Positions 8,821 to 16,537 of a stretch of 54,457 nt of DNA are shown piece after piece. How positions within the stretch are numbered: position 1 is the stretch's first letter; every line of letters starts with the position of its first letter. Made by a program: the position numbers and the translations under genes. Below the pieces are notes generated by a model. The model was not told where the DNA came from. It was given only the letters and a program-made list of their open reading frames with translations, and did not search any database. Where the stretch lies: contig CAKTPM010000012.1 of the NCBI GenBank assembly GCA_934591705.1, positions 1-54,457 of the forward strand, in the 5' to 3' direction. Source of the DNA: an uncultured Oscillospiraceae bacterium (GTDB lineage: Bacteria; Bacillota; Clostridia; Oscillospirales; Oscillospiraceae).

Positions 8821-8853
8821 AAAAAACTGCGGACTGTGCGTCCGCAGTTTTTT
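8821..8853 (-). terminator. Terminator after rplL
   Basis: A 14-bp stem (AAAAAACTGCGGAC with GTCCGCAGTTTTTT, loop TGTGC) lies 14 bases past the rplL stop. It ends the ribosomal-protein operon before any rpoB. Confidence 0.92.
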
Positions 8854-8867
8854 ATACGCTGTAGAAA

Positions 8868-9239
8868 TTACTTCAGCTCGACCTTGCCGCCGGCCTCCTC
8901 GACCTGCTTCTTCAGGGCCTCGGCGTCCTCCTTGCCCAGGGCCTCCTTCATGGTGGTGGGAGCACCCTCGACAGCGGCCTTGGCCTCGGCCAGACCCAGA
9001 CCCATGACCTCGCGGACCACCTTGATGACGGCGATCTTCTTGGCAGCGTCGAAGCCGGTCAGAATGACATCGAAGTCGGTCTTCTCCTCAGCAGCGGCAG
9101 CACCGCCGGCGGCGGGAGCAGCGGCCATGGCAGCGGCGGAAACGCCGAACACTTCCTCCAGAGCATGCACCAGCTCGGAGAGCTCCAGAACGGTCAAACC
9201 CTTGATCTCTTCGATCATAGCAGTAACTTTCTCAGACAT
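8868..9239 (-). CDS. rplL: 50S ribosomal protein L7/L12
   Basis: Stalk protein of the large ribosomal subunit that recruits translation GTPases; 123 residues, normal length. It has the N-terminal dimerisation domain (LTVLELSELVHALEEVFGVS), an Ala-rich hinge, and the C-terminal factor-binding domain (KTDFDVILTGFDAAKKIAVIK; GLGLAEAKAAVEGAP). It is co-transcribed with rplJ, 48 bases downstream, under the L10 leader. A strong terminator follows instead of rpoB. Confidence 0.98.
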   Translation of the reverse strand: MSEKVTAMIEEIKGLTVLELSELVHALEEVFGVSAAAMAAAPAAGGAAAAEEKTDFDVILTGFDAAKKIAVIKVVREVMGLGLAEAKAAVEGAPTTMKEALGKEDAEALKKQVEEAGGKVELK

Positions 9240-9287
9240 TGTAATATCCTCCTGTTATAGATTGTTGTTTTGTTTGTTTGTTACCGA

Positions 9288-9809
9288 TCACTCGGCAGCG
9301 GCCTCAACAGAGCCGCCCTTCTGCTCCGCCACCTGGCTGAGAATGTAAGCCAGAGCGGAGATGGGTGCCAGCATGGTACCCAGAACCTGGGCCTGCAGCA
9401 CGGGCAGTGCGGGGATGGAAGCCAGAGCGTTGACGGTTTCCATGGGGACGACCTTGCCCTCCATGAAGCCGCCCTTGATCTCAAACTTGCCATTGAGCTT
9501 CTTTGCGAATTCAGCGATCACGCGGGCGGGAGCAACGGGATCCTCAGTGCAGGTAGCCAGAGAAGTGGTACCGTTGAGTTGATCGTCGAGCTCGGTGAGG
9601 CCGGCGTTGTTGAATGCAAAGCGCAGCAGGGTGTTCTTCACAACAGCGTACTCGATGTTGTTCTTGCGGCATTCCGCACGCAGAGCAGTGTCCTCTGCCA
9701 CGGTGATGCCCTTGTAGTCCACGATGACGCCGGCTGCGGAATTCTGCAGCTTTTCGGTCAAAGAGGCCACGATCGCCTGCTTTTCAGACAGAACTTTTGC
9801 GTTGGGCAT
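9288..9809 (-). CDS. rplJ: 50S ribosomal protein L10
   Basis: Base of the ribosomal stalk that anchors L7/L12 dimers; 173 residues. The start MPNAKVLSEKQAIVASLTEK and the motif VVKNTLLRFAFNNAG are typical, and the C-terminal helix carries the L12-binding segment. GGAGGTG precedes the ATG. Expression is set by the promoter at 9962-9990 and the leader/attenuator just upstream. In this family L10 with L12 binds the leader and represses its own operon. Confidence 0.98.
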   Translation of the reverse strand: MPNAKVLSEKQAIVASLTEKLQNSAAGVIVDYKGITVAEDTALRAECRKNNIEYAVVKNTLLRFAFNNAGLTELDDQLNGTTSLATCTEDPVAPARVIAEFAKKLNGKFEIKGGFMEGKVVPMETVNALASIPALPVLQAQVLGTMLAPISALAYILSQVAEQKGGSVEAAAE

Positions 9810-9845
9810 TCTTTGTTTTCACCTCCATAAAGAATAGAAGCGTTC

Positions 9846-9884
9846 AAAAAGAAACCTTCCTCATATCAAAAGACATGAGGAAGG
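9846..9884 (-). terminator. Attenuator hairpin in the rplJ leader
   Basis: CCTTCCTCAT and ATGAGGAAGG (9855-9864 and 9875-9884) form a 10-bp stem, followed on the minus strand by TTTCTTTTT. It ends about 37 bases before the rplJ start, which fits premature termination when L10 is in excess. Confidence 0.85.
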
Positions 9885-9955
9885 CAATCAGCAATTCAAA
9901 ATTGCTATCCTCGGCAGGATTTATGGCTCACGCCGCCTGCTGTCTTTGGAACGCG
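9846..9955 (-). ncRNA. L10 ribosomal-protein leader RNA
   Basis: The 5' UTR of rplJ contains the L10-leader core on the minus strand: AGACAGCAGG, then a variable hairpin, then ATCCTGCCGAGG (9908-9952). A short hairpin (AGCAATT/AATTGCT, 9890-9906) and a terminator-like hairpin follow. In Firmicutes this RNA binds L10(L12)4 and drives attenuation. The match to the known conserved bases is by eye. Confidence 0.88.
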
Positions 9956-9961
9956 ACTTAC

Positions 9962-9990
9962 ATTATATCCGTTGCCTGCACGGTTGTCAA
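9962..9990 (-). promoter_or_regulatory. Consensus promoter of rplJ-rplL
   Basis: On the minus strand TTGACA (9985-9990) and TATAAT (9962-9967), both perfect consensus, are separated by 17 bases. It begins just after the rplA stop, so rplJL has transcription independent of the upstream genes. Confidence 0.93.
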
Positions 9991-10008
9991 GCAAAAGATA
10001 ACGGGAAA

Positions 10009-10701
10009 TTAGAGCTGCTTCTGGGCGTTCATCTTGACGCCGGGGCCCATGGTGGCGGCGCAGACGCAGGACTTGATATACTGGCCCTTGGCAGCGGCGG
10101 GCTTGGCCTTGATGATGGCGCCCATGAGAGCGGTGTAGTTCTCAAAGAGCTTGTCAGCACCGAAGGAGACCTTGCCGATGGGGCAGTGGATGATGTTGGT
10201 CTTGTCCAGACGGTACTCCACCTTACCGGCCTTGGCCTCCTGAACAGCCTTGGCGGCGTCGGGAGTCACGGTGCCGGACTTGGGGGAGGGCATCAGGCCC
10301 TTGGGGCCCAGGACCTTACCCAGACGGCCCACAACGCCCATCATATCGGGGGTGGCGATGACCACATCGAAGTCGAACCAGTTTTCCTTCTGGATCTTCT
10401 CCACCAGGTCCATCTCGCCGACGAAGTCGGCGCCGGCGGCCTTGGCGGCCTCGGCCTTGTCGCCCTTGGCGAACACCAGCACGCGAACGGACTTGCCGGT
10501 GCCGTTGGGCAGCACGATGGCGCCGCGGACCTGCTGGTCAGCGTGGCGGCTGTCGACGCCCAGCTTGCAGTGGAGCTCCACGGTCTCGTCGAACTTGGCG
10601 GAAGCGGTCTTGCAGATCAGCTCCAGACCCTCCTTGGGATCATAGAGAGCGGCCTTATCGATCTGCTTGGCGGAATCTTGATATTTCTTACCTCTAAACA
10701 T
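10009..10701 (-). CDS. rplA: 50S ribosomal protein L1
   Basis: Large-subunit L1-stalk protein, 230 residues, normal length. Recognisable segments are GAIVLPNGTGKSVRVLVFAKG, DVVIATPDMMGVVGRLGKVLG and the C-terminal region with ALMGAIIKAKPAAAKG. GGGAGGTAGTAAAG precedes the ATG, 14 bases after rplK. In many bacteria L1 autoregulates the rplK-rplA mRNA; I saw no clear mimic site here. Confidence 0.98.
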   Translation of the reverse strand: MFRGKKYQDSAKQIDKAALYDPKEGLELICKTASAKFDETVELHCKLGVDSRHADQQVRGAIVLPNGTGKSVRVLVFAKGDKAEAAKAAGADFVGEMDLVEKIQKENWFDFDVVIATPDMMGVVGRLGKVLGPKGLMPSPKSGTVTPDAAKAVQEAKAGKVEYRLDKTNIIHCPIGKVSFGADKLFENYTALMGAIIKAKPAAAKGQYIKSCVCAATMGPGVKMNAQKQL

Positions 10702-10715
10702 CTTTACTACCTCCC

Positions 10716-11141
10716 TTAGTCGCCCACGACAACGCCCATGGAACGGGCGGTGCCGGCGATCATGCTCATAGCGGCTTCCAGAGAAGCAGCGTTGAGATCG
10801 CGCATCTTCAGCTCAGCGATCTTCTGGATGGAGGCCTTGGAGATGGTAGCGACCTTCTCCTTGTTGGGAGTGCCGGATGCCTTCTCAATGTTGCACTCCT
10901 TCTTGATGAGGACCGCAGCGGGAGGAGTCTTGGTGATGAAGCTGAAGGAACGGTCGGCGTACACGGTGATGACCACGGGGATGATAAGGCCCATGTCATT
11001 CTTGGTGCGCTCGTTGAATTCCTTGGTGAAGGCGGAGATGTTCACGCCGTGCTGACCCAGAGCCGGGCCAACGGGGGGTGCGGGAGTTGCTTTGCCTGCA
11101 GGGATCTGCAGCTTGACATAACCGGTGATTTTTTGTGCCAT
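10716..11141 (-). CDS. rplK: 50S ribosomal protein L11
   Basis: Component of the GTPase-associated centre that binds 23S rRNA; 141 residues. I chose ATG 11141 (MAQKITGYVKLQIPAGKATP), which is seven bases after AGGAGGT. A GTG at 11150 in the same frame overlaps that ribosome site and is unlikely to be used. The Pro-rich N-terminal helix (PAPPVGPALGQHGVNI) and C-terminal RNA-binding domain are intact. Confidence 0.98.
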   Translation of the reverse strand: MAQKITGYVKLQIPAGKATPAPPVGPALGQHGVNISAFTKEFNERTKNDMGLIIPVVITVYADRSFSFITKTPPAAVLIKKECNIEKASGTPNKEKVATISKASIQKIAELKMRDLNAASLEAAMSMIAGTARSMGVVVGD

Positions 11142-11202
11142 GGTAGGCACCTCCTTTTAATAATGTGGTAGCGGCTTACCCAATGTAAGACCCGCTCTTG
11201 GC

Positions 11203-11244
11203 GAGACGCGGCTTTTCGCGTCTCTCCCACTTGCGCCGGAGTGG
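11203..11244 (-). promoter_or_regulatory. Paired hairpins in the nusG-rplK leader
   Basis: The 134-base gap before rplK holds two stems: GAGACGCG/CGCGTCTC (11203-11224) and CCACT/AGTGG (11227-11244). Neither is followed by a T-run, so they look like a leader structure and not a terminator. A role in L11/L1 autoregulation is only a guess. Confidence 0.4.
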
Positions 11245-11275
11245 TTTTGCCCCGGCCTGTGCGGAGCTGCCGCAC

Positions 11276-11803
11276 TCAGTCTTTGACCACCTCGACCTGG
11301 TCGAGCTCCAGCTCCACCGGGGTCTCGCGGCCAAACATGGACACCAGCACGCTGACCTTGTTGCGGACGGTGTCGATCTCCTCGACAGAGCCCATAAAGC
11401 TGGACAGCGGACCGTCCGTGATCTTCACGGTATCGCCCACATTGTAGAGCACCACGATCTCGTGCTTTTCCATACCCAGGGCCGCCACCTCCTCGTCGGT
11501 GAGGGGGATGGCCTTGTTGGCCTCGCCCACAAAGCCGGTGACGCCGCGGATATTGCGGATCAGGTGCCAGGTCTCGTCGGTCAGGATCATCTTGAGAAGC
11601 ACATAACCGGGAAAGACCTTTCGCTCCACTTCCTTCATGACGCCGGCCTCGGTCACCTCCGTGACGGTCTCCATGGGAATTTCTATCTGAAATACCATGT
11701 CCTCGAAGCCGCGGTTGACAACTGACTTTTCAATGGCGGCCTTCACCGCATTTTCATAGCCGGAATAGGTATGTACCACATACCACTTCGCATTATCAGC
11801 CAT
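11276..11803 (-). CDS. nusG: Transcription elongation/termination factor NusG
   Basis: NusG binds RNA polymerase and modulates pausing, termination and transcription-translation coupling. The 175-residue protein has the NGN domain (WYVVHTYSGYENAVKAAIEK; FPGYVLLKM; WHLIRNIRGVTGFVG) and the C-terminal KOW domain (VGDTVKITDGPLSSFMGSVEEID). It starts 11 bases after secE, behind GAGGAAAAACGCA. The order rpmG-secE-nusG-rplK-rplA is the standard bacterial one. Confidence 0.98.
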   Translation of the reverse strand: MADNAKWYVVHTYSGYENAVKAAIEKSVVNRGFEDMVFQIEIPMETVTEVTEAGVMKEVERKVFPGYVLLKMILTDETWHLIRNIRGVTGFVGEANKAIPLTDEEVAALGMEKHEIVVLYNVGDTVKITDGPLSSFMGSVEEIDTVRNKVSVLVSMFGRETPVELELDQVEVVKD

Positions 11804-11814
11804 TGCGTTTTTCC

Positions 11815-12024
11815 TCAGTGGAACAGGCCGATGAGGCCCTCAACAGCCAGGACGGCCACTGCGTCGAAGATCCAGATGCAGGCGCCTACCACCAAGGAGC
11901 ACAGAAGCACCGTCAGGGTGTTCTTCATCGTGACCTTACCGGAGGGCCAGGTGACCTTCTTCAGCTCGCTTCGCATTTCCCGGAACCATTTTGCCGGGCC
12001 CTTGATTTTCTTTTCCTCAGCCAT
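11815..12024 (-). CDS. secE: Preprotein translocase subunit SecE
   Basis: Small essential subunit of the SecYEG channel; 69 residues, the short Gram-positive form with a single C-terminal membrane helix (about residues 36-60). The amphipathic segment WFREMRSELKKVTWPSGK, which lies on the membrane surface against SecY, is highly characteristic. It lies between rpmG and nusG. Confidence 0.97.
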   Translation of the reverse strand: MAEEKKIKGPAKWFREMRSELKKVTWPSGKVTMKNTLTVLLCSLVVGACIWIFDAVAVLAVEGLIGLFH

Positions 12025-12042
12025 TTTCGTATCTCCTTCCCA

Positions 12043-12192
12043 TCACTTGGTCTCGGTGTGGACGGTGTGCTTTCTGCAGAAGGGGCAATACTTGTTCAGC
12101 TCGAGCTTGTCAGGGGTATTCTTCTTGTTCTTCATCGTGTTGTAGTTTCTCTGCTTGCACTCATTGCAGCGGAGAGTGATTTTCACGCGCAT
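12043..12192 (-). CDS. rpmG: 50S ribosomal protein L33
   Basis: Small ribosomal protein, 49 residues. I chose the start MRVKITLRCNECK, which follows TAAGGAGGTGCCGTTAC; the longer open frame upstream has no support. Both zinc-ribbon pairs are kept (CNEC and CPFC), so this is the zinc-binding (C+) form. It is the first gene of the secE-nusG-rplKA operon and lies downstream of a good promoter. Confidence 0.95.
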   Translation of the reverse strand: MRVKITLRCNECKQRNYNTMKNKKNTPDKLELNKYCPFCRKHTVHTETK

Positions 12193-12328
12193 GTAACGGC
12201 ACCTCCTTATTAGATTAGGTATTCCTTGCGGGAAATACCCGTTTGCCTCCCTGGTCAAAGGGCCTCCTTCTGCACCGCCCGAAGCGAAAAGCGCGCAAAA
12301 AGAAAGCACCCATTCACAGGTAATTGAC

Positions 12329-12357
12329 ATGATACCATACTTATTCGGCCAGGTCAA
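12329..12357 (-). promoter_or_regulatory. Promoter of rpmG-secE-nusG-rplKA
   Basis: On the minus strand TTGACC (12352-12357) and TATCAT (12329-12334) are 17 bases apart. This gives a leader of about 130 bases before rpmG. Confidence 0.8.
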
Positions 12358-12400
12358 CCGTTTTTTCTAACTTTTTTCCGATAAAATTTTCCGCTTTTCC

Positions 12401-12429
12401 TTGCTTCCATAGGGCTTTTCGTGTATGAT
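12401..12429 (+). promoter_or_regulatory. Promoter of ruvX operon
   Basis: TTGCTT (12401-12406), a 17-base spacer and TATGAT (12424-12429) lie about 30 bases before the ruvX start. The promoter is divergent from the rpmG promoter 44 bases away. Confidence 0.75.
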
Positions 12430-12461
12430 GAGGGCAATCTGAAGCGTGGGGGTATTTTGCG

Positions 12462-12887
12462 ATGAAGATCATGGCCATTGACTACGGCGACGCCCATACC
12501 GGCATCGCCGTTTCTGACGCGACAATGACCCTCACGGGCTTTACCACCGTTATCGACAGCCGGAAGAGCGAGGTGGTCCTGCGGGAGATCTTAGCCCTCA
12601 TCGCCCAGCACGGCGTCACGGAGCTGGTGCTGGGCTATCCCAAGAATATGGACGGCACCTTAGGCCCCCGGGCGGAGAAGTGCGCCGCCTTCGGAGAGGA
12701 GCTGCGCGCCGCCGCCGCCCTGCCCCTCACCCTGTGGGATGAGCGGCGCAGCACCGTGGAGGCCCACGCCATACTATTTAATAACGGTAAAAACGGCCGC
12801 CAGCGCAAAAAGATCGTGGACGCCGTGGCGGCCAGCTTGATGCTGGAGGGCTATATGACCCGCCGGCGGCTGGAGGCCCAGCCATGA
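12462..12887 (+). CDS. ruvX: YqgF/RuvX-family Holliday junction resolvase-like nuclease
   Basis: RNase H-fold protein implicated in 16S rRNA 5'-end maturation and possibly Holliday junction cleavage. The 141-residue length is normal. The N-terminal Asp motif (MAIDYGDAHTGIAVSD), the middle acidic motif (LWDERRSTVEAH) and the C-terminal DAVAASLML motif carry the acidic active-site residues. The ATGA at its 3' end overlaps the next gene by four bases. It is unusual in being apart from ireB. Confidence 0.93.
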   Translation: MKIMAIDYGDAHTGIAVSDATMTLTGFTTVIDSRKSEVVLREILALIAQHGVTELVLGYPKNMDGTLGPRAEKCAAFGEELRAAAALPLTLWDERRSTVEAHAILFNNGKNGRQRKKIVDAVAASLMLEGYMTRRRLEAQP

Positions 12888-14113
12888 CCGCCGTCATCAT
12901 CGGCGGCGGCGCCGCAGGCATGATGGCGGCCCTCAGCGCCGCCCGGTGCGGCCACCGGGTCATCCTCCTGGAGCGTCAGAGCCGGGTGGGCCGCAAGCTA
13001 CTGGCCACCGGCAACGGCCGGTGCAACCTCACCAACCACCACGCCGCCCCGGCACACTATCACGGGGGCCGGGACTTCTGCTCCCATGCGCTCCGGGCCT
13101 TCGATGTGGGCGCCACCCTGCAGTTTTTCGCCTCTCTGGGGCTTTTAACGGTCCGGGAGGACTCCGGCCGGGTGTACCCCATGAGCAATATGGCCGGCAG
13201 CGTGCTGGATGTGCTGCGCTATGCCCTGGAGCGCCCGGGCATTGAGGTGCACACCGGCCAGACGGTCACCGCCGTGAAGAAGACCCCCGACGGCTTCACC
13301 GTAAAAACCGAAACGGACACCTTCACCGCCCAGGCGGTGATCCTGGCCGCCGGCGGTGCGGCGGGCAGCAAGGTAGGGGGCGTCATGGACGGCTACCGCA
13401 TTGCCAAGGCGCTGGGGCACCACCGCACGGCCCTCTACCCCTCCCTGGTGCAGCTGAAGACCGACCCCACCTATCCCCGGGCCCTGAAGGGCGTCAAGGC
13501 CGAGTGCGGCATCCGCATCTGCCGGGGCGATGCCGCGGCAGCGGAAAACCGCGGCGAGGTGCTCTTTACGGAGTACGGCGTCAGCGGCCCGGCCATCTTC
13601 GATATCTCCCGGGCGGTATCCACCGGCGGCGAAGGGCTCACCTGCGTGCTGAATTTTTTCCCGGACTGGGAGCCCGCCGAGGTGCTCCACTGGCTGCGGC
13701 AGCGCCGGACTGCCATGGCGGCGCATGAGGCCGCCACCCTGCTGACCGGCTCCTGCCACACCCGCCTGGGGCAGATGCTCTGCAAGGCGGCAGGGTTCAC
13801 CTCCCAGCGGGCGGGTGAGCTGACTGACGCAGACCTCGCCGCCATCGCCGGTGTGGCCCTGGCCTTTTCCCTGCCCATCACCGGCACCTGCGGCTTCGAC
13901 CAGGCCCAGGTCACGGCAGGAGGCCTGGACACGGCGGAGTTTGACCCCGAGACCCTGGAGAGCCGCCTGGTGCCGGGCTTTTACGCCTGCGGCGAGGTGC
14001 TGGATGTAGACGGCGACTGCGGCGGCTACAACCTCCAGTGGGCCTGGTCCAGCGGCCATCTGGCGGGGCAGCTGCGGACGGCACGGCAAGGGAGCCGCGC
14101 TCCCCTTCCATAA
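12884..14113 (+). CDS. HI0933/YhiN-family flavoprotein (NAD(P)/FAD-dependent oxidoreductase)
   Basis: FAD-binding protein of the HI0933 family, 409 residues; no firm substrate is known for the family. The N-terminal Rossmann motif (AVIIGGGAAGMMAALSAA) is followed by the family signature LATGNGRCNLTN. The C-terminal signature (VTAGGLDTAEFDPETLES, then FYACGEVLDVDGDCGGYNLQWA) closes the FAD site. The start codon overlaps the ruvX stop, so the two are translationally coupled. Confidence 0.92.
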   Translation: MTAVIIGGGAAGMMAALSAARCGHRVILLERQSRVGRKLLATGNGRCNLTNHHAAPAHYHGGRDFCSHALRAFDVGATLQFFASLGLLTVREDSGRVYPMSNMAGSVLDVLRYALERPGIEVHTGQTVTAVKKTPDGFTVKTETDTFTAQAVILAAGGAAGSKVGGVMDGYRIAKALGHHRTALYPSLVQLKTDPTYPRALKGVKAECGIRICRGDAAAAENRGEVLFTEYGVSGPAIFDISRAVSTGGEGLTCVLNFFPDWEPAEVLHWLRQRRTAMAAHEAATLLTGSCHTRLGQMLCKAAGFTSQRAGELTDADLAAIAGVALAFSLPITGTCGFDQAQVTAGGLDTAEFDPETLESRLVPGFYACGEVLDVDGDCGGYNLQWAWSSGHLAGQLRTARQGSRAPLP

Positions 14114-14161
14114 CAATTTACTATGACCTTAAAGGGCCTTCCCCTTAGAAAGTGTATCGCC

Positions 14162-15088
14162 ATGAAAGAGCAAGAGAATCTCACGATCCCCCTTCTGTGC
14201 GGCATCAGCGGCAATATCATCTGGGGCTTCAGCTATCTTTTTACCCGCATGGCCCAGCAGTGCACCACCCCCCTGGTGCAGATCTCCCTGCGGTTCCTGC
14301 TGGCCTTCCTGCTGATGACGGTCCTCTGGCTCACCGGTCTGCAAAAGGTAAACCTCCGGGGTAAAAAGCTCCGGCCCCTGATACTGCTGGCAGTGCTGGA
14401 GCCCGTCTACTTCTTCTGCGAAAGCTATGGCATCTACTATTCCAACAGCACCTTTGCCGGGGTGTCCCTGGCCATCGTGCCGGTGCTGGCCATGGCCCTC
14501 GCCTTTTTCACTCTCCGGGAGCGGCCCTCCAGAGGGCAGGTGCTTTTCAGCTTCCTGCCCATCATCGGCGTGGTGATCCTCACCCTGGCCAACAGCGCCA
14601 TGGGCGTTATCCAGCCCATGGGGGTGATCCTGGTATTCGGCGCGTGCATCTGCTCGGCCATCGGCCGCGTGCTCAACCGCAGCGCCGCGGCAGAATTCAC
14701 CTCCTTTGAGCGGACCTATGTCATCATCGCCTCCTCGTGCTTGGTGTTCAACATCGTGGCCCTCATCTCCGTGAAGGGGGACTTCACGCCCTATGTGCAG
14801 GCCCTCTCCTCGCCATCGTTTTTGCTCTCCACCGTGGTGCTGAGCGTGTTCTGCTCCGTGGTGGCCAACCTTCTGGTGCACTACGCCGTGGGAGTGCTGA
14901 GCGTTACGGTGAGCTCCAGTCTGGGCAACATCATCACCGTCTGCGCCATGTTCGCCGGAGTGGTCTTCCTGCATGAGCCCATGGACCTCTGGTCCTTTGC
15001 GGGCTCCATTCTGGTGATAGCGGGCATCTGGCTGGTGGCCCGGGAGGAGCGCAGGGCGGAGAGCCGGAAATTAAATGTGAAAAGCTGA
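14162..15088 (+). CDS. EamA/DMT-family transporter
   Basis: Predicted ten-helix drug/metabolite transporter, 308 residues, made of two EamA repeats. The first begins at CGISGNIIWGFSYLFTRMA, and the second at about residue 155 (GACICSAIGRVLNRSAA). It is usually an exporter of small metabolites or amino acids; the substrate is not evident. I prefer ATG 14162 (MKEQENLTIPLL). An upstream ATG at 14123 would add 13 residues, and neither has a strong ribosome site. A terminator follows. Confidence 0.88.
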   Translation: MKEQENLTIPLLCGISGNIIWGFSYLFTRMAQQCTTPLVQISLRFLLAFLLMTVLWLTGLQKVNLRGKKLRPLILLAVLEPVYFFCESYGIYYSNSTFAGVSLAIVPVLAMALAFFTLRERPSRGQVLFSFLPIIGVVILTLANSAMGVIQPMGVILVFGACICSAIGRVLNRSAAAEFTSFERTYVIIASSCLVFNIVALISVKGDFTPYVQALSSPSFLLSTVVLSVFCSVVANLLVHYAVGVLSVTVSSSLGNIITVCAMFAGVVFLHEPMDLWSFAGSILVIAGIWLVAREERRAESRKLNVKS

Positions 15089-15098
15089 GCAGCAAATA

Positions 15099-15140
15099 CC
15101 GCGGCAGGGTAAGCGTACCCTGCCGCGGCTTCTTTATTTT
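15099..15140 (+). terminator. Terminator after the EamA gene
   Basis: A 13-bp stem (CCGCGGCAGGGTA with TACCCTGCCGCGG, loop AGCG) is followed by CTTCTTTATTTT. It lies between convergent genes. Confidence 0.85.
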
Positions 15141-15156
15141 ATTGATGGGACGGTGC

Positions 15157-15375
15157 TCAGGAGAGCTCCTCCAGGCGCTCGGTGAGCTCATCGGCCAGGT
15201 CCTCCAAGTCCTCGTGGGCCTCGGCCCAGTCCACAAACTCCTCGCTGGTCTCGTCGCCGGGCTCCTGGGCGTCCATGTCCGCCAGCTCGGCCAGGACCTC
15301 CTCCAGGGCATGGCTCAGCTCCAGGCGGGTCATCTCGGCCGGGTCCTTCCGGCCGCCGGGAAACTCCAAGATCAT
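15157..15375 (-). CDS. Small acidic hypothetical protein downstream of pfkA
   Basis: I do not recognise this family. The 72-residue product is strongly acidic and Leu/Glu/Asp-rich, with a short basic start (MILEFPGGRKDP) and then what looks like continuous amphipathic helix or coiled coil to the end (LTERLEELS). It has no Cys and no membrane segment. It starts nine bases after the pfkA stop, and its ribosome site AAGGAGGGGCT overlaps that stop, so it is probably co-translated with pfkA. A role linked to pfkA is inferred only from this coupling. Confidence 0.7.
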   Translation of the reverse strand: MILEFPGGRKDPAEMTRLELSHALEEVLAELADMDAQEPGDETSEEFVDWAEAHEDLEDLADELTERLEELS

Positions 15376-15384
15376 AGCCCCTCC

Positions 15385-16368
15385 TTACACGCCGGTCATC
15401 ACGGTCATCACCTTGAACTCCTCGGGGTTGAGGGTCTTTTTCATGGCCAGGCCCTCGTGGATGTCAATGTCCACGATCTGGTCGTTTCGGGTGCAGATGA
15501 CCCGGTTGGTGCCGCCCTCGGCCAGCACCCGCACCGCCTCATAGCCCAGACGGGTGGCCATCACCCGATCCTTGGCGGTGGGGCTGCCGCCCCGCTGGAT
15601 GTGGCCCAGGATGGTGACCCGGGGATCCAGGCCCAGCTTTTCCCTGATCTCCTTACCCACCTCCACGGCACTGGCGGCGCCCTCCGCCACCACGATGGTG
15701 AAGTTGGTCTTGCCCCCCAGGCGGGCATGGCGGATCTTCTCGGCCACATGGGCCTCAAAGTCATACTTGCTCTCCGGCACCAGCACCGCCGTGGCGCCCA
15801 CGGCCAGCCCCACATAGAGGGCCAGATACCCGGCATGGCGGCCCATGACCTCCACCACGGAGCAGCGCTCATGGGACTGCATGGTGTCCCGGAGCTTATC
15901 GATGCACTCCACGGCGGTGTTGGCGGCAGTGTCAAAGCCGATGGTGTAGTCGGTGCAGACGATGTCGTTGTCAATGGTGCCGGGCACGCCCACCACGGAC
16001 ACGCCGAAGCGGCTGAGATCCTGGGCGCCCCGGAAGGTGCCGTCGCCGCCGATGGCCACGATGCCCTCAAGCCCCAGCAGGCGGCAGGTGGCCGCGGCCT
16101 TTTCCAGGCCGCCCTCGGTGCGGAATTCGTCGCTGCGGGCGGTATAGAGCACCGTGCCGCCCCGGTTGATGATGCGGCTGACGGAGTTGCTGTCCATCAT
16201 GCAGAAATCGCCGTTGACAAGGCCGGCGAAGCCCCGGCGGATGCCCACCACCTCGATGCCCCTGGCCAGGGCGCTGCGCACCACGCTGCGGATGGCCGCG
16301 TTCATGCCCGGCGCGTCGCCGCCGGAGGTCAAAACGCCGATGCGCTTTACTGCTGCTGCTTTCTCCAT
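15385..16368 (-). CDS. pfkA: ATP-dependent 6-phosphofructokinase
   Basis: Glycolytic enzyme that phosphorylates fructose 6-phosphate at C1. I chose the Met at 16368 (MEKAAAVKRIGVLTSGGDAPGMNAA), nine bases after AAAGGTG; an ATG at 16380 sits on that site. At 327 residues it has the normal length. GGDGTFRGA marks the ATP-using class (the PPi enzymes have GGDD at this point). PGTIDNDI carries the catalytic Asp, and MGRHAGYLA and GHIQRGGSPTAKDR form the sugar-phosphate and effector sites. It precedes a small acidic gene. Confidence 0.96.
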   Translation of the reverse strand: MEKAAAVKRIGVLTSGGDAPGMNAAIRSVVRSALARGIEVVGIRRGFAGLVNGDFCMMDSNSVSRIINRGGTVLYTARSDEFRTEGGLEKAAATCRLLGLEGIVAIGGDGTFRGAQDLSRFGVSVVGVPGTIDNDIVCTDYTIGFDTAANTAVECIDKLRDTMQSHERCSVVEVMGRHAGYLALYVGLAVGATAVLVPESKYDFEAHVAEKIRHARLGGKTNFTIVVAEGAASAVEVGKEIREKLGLDPRVTILGHIQRGGSPTAKDRVMATRLGYEAVRVLAEGGTNRVICTRNDQIVDIDIHEGLAMKKTLNPEEFKVMTVMTGV

Positions 16369-16409
16369 AGTTTCATTCACCTTTCTTATCGAAATATTCT
16401 TCCTTTTAC

Positions 16410-16438
16410 ACTATATCACCAAATGGCGGCGCTGGCAA
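16410..16438 (-). promoter_or_regulatory. Promoter of pfkA
   Basis: On the minus strand TTGCCA (16433-16438) and TATAGT (16410-16415) are separated by 17 bases. Confidence 0.7.
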
Positions 16439-16476
16439 GCCGTTTTCTCCGGCGGCGGAAAAGGCGCGCATTTTGC

Positions 16477-16505
16477 TGGACAACCGGCGGCCTTTGGGGT
16501 ATGAT
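16477..16505 (+). promoter_or_regulatory. Promoter of the 87-residue unknown gene
   Basis: TGGACA (16477-16482), a 17-base spacer and TATGAT (16500-16505) lie 32 bases before the ATG. Confidence 0.65.
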
Positions 16506-16537
16506 AGAGGCGAAATTTCCCGAAAGGCGGTGCTCTC

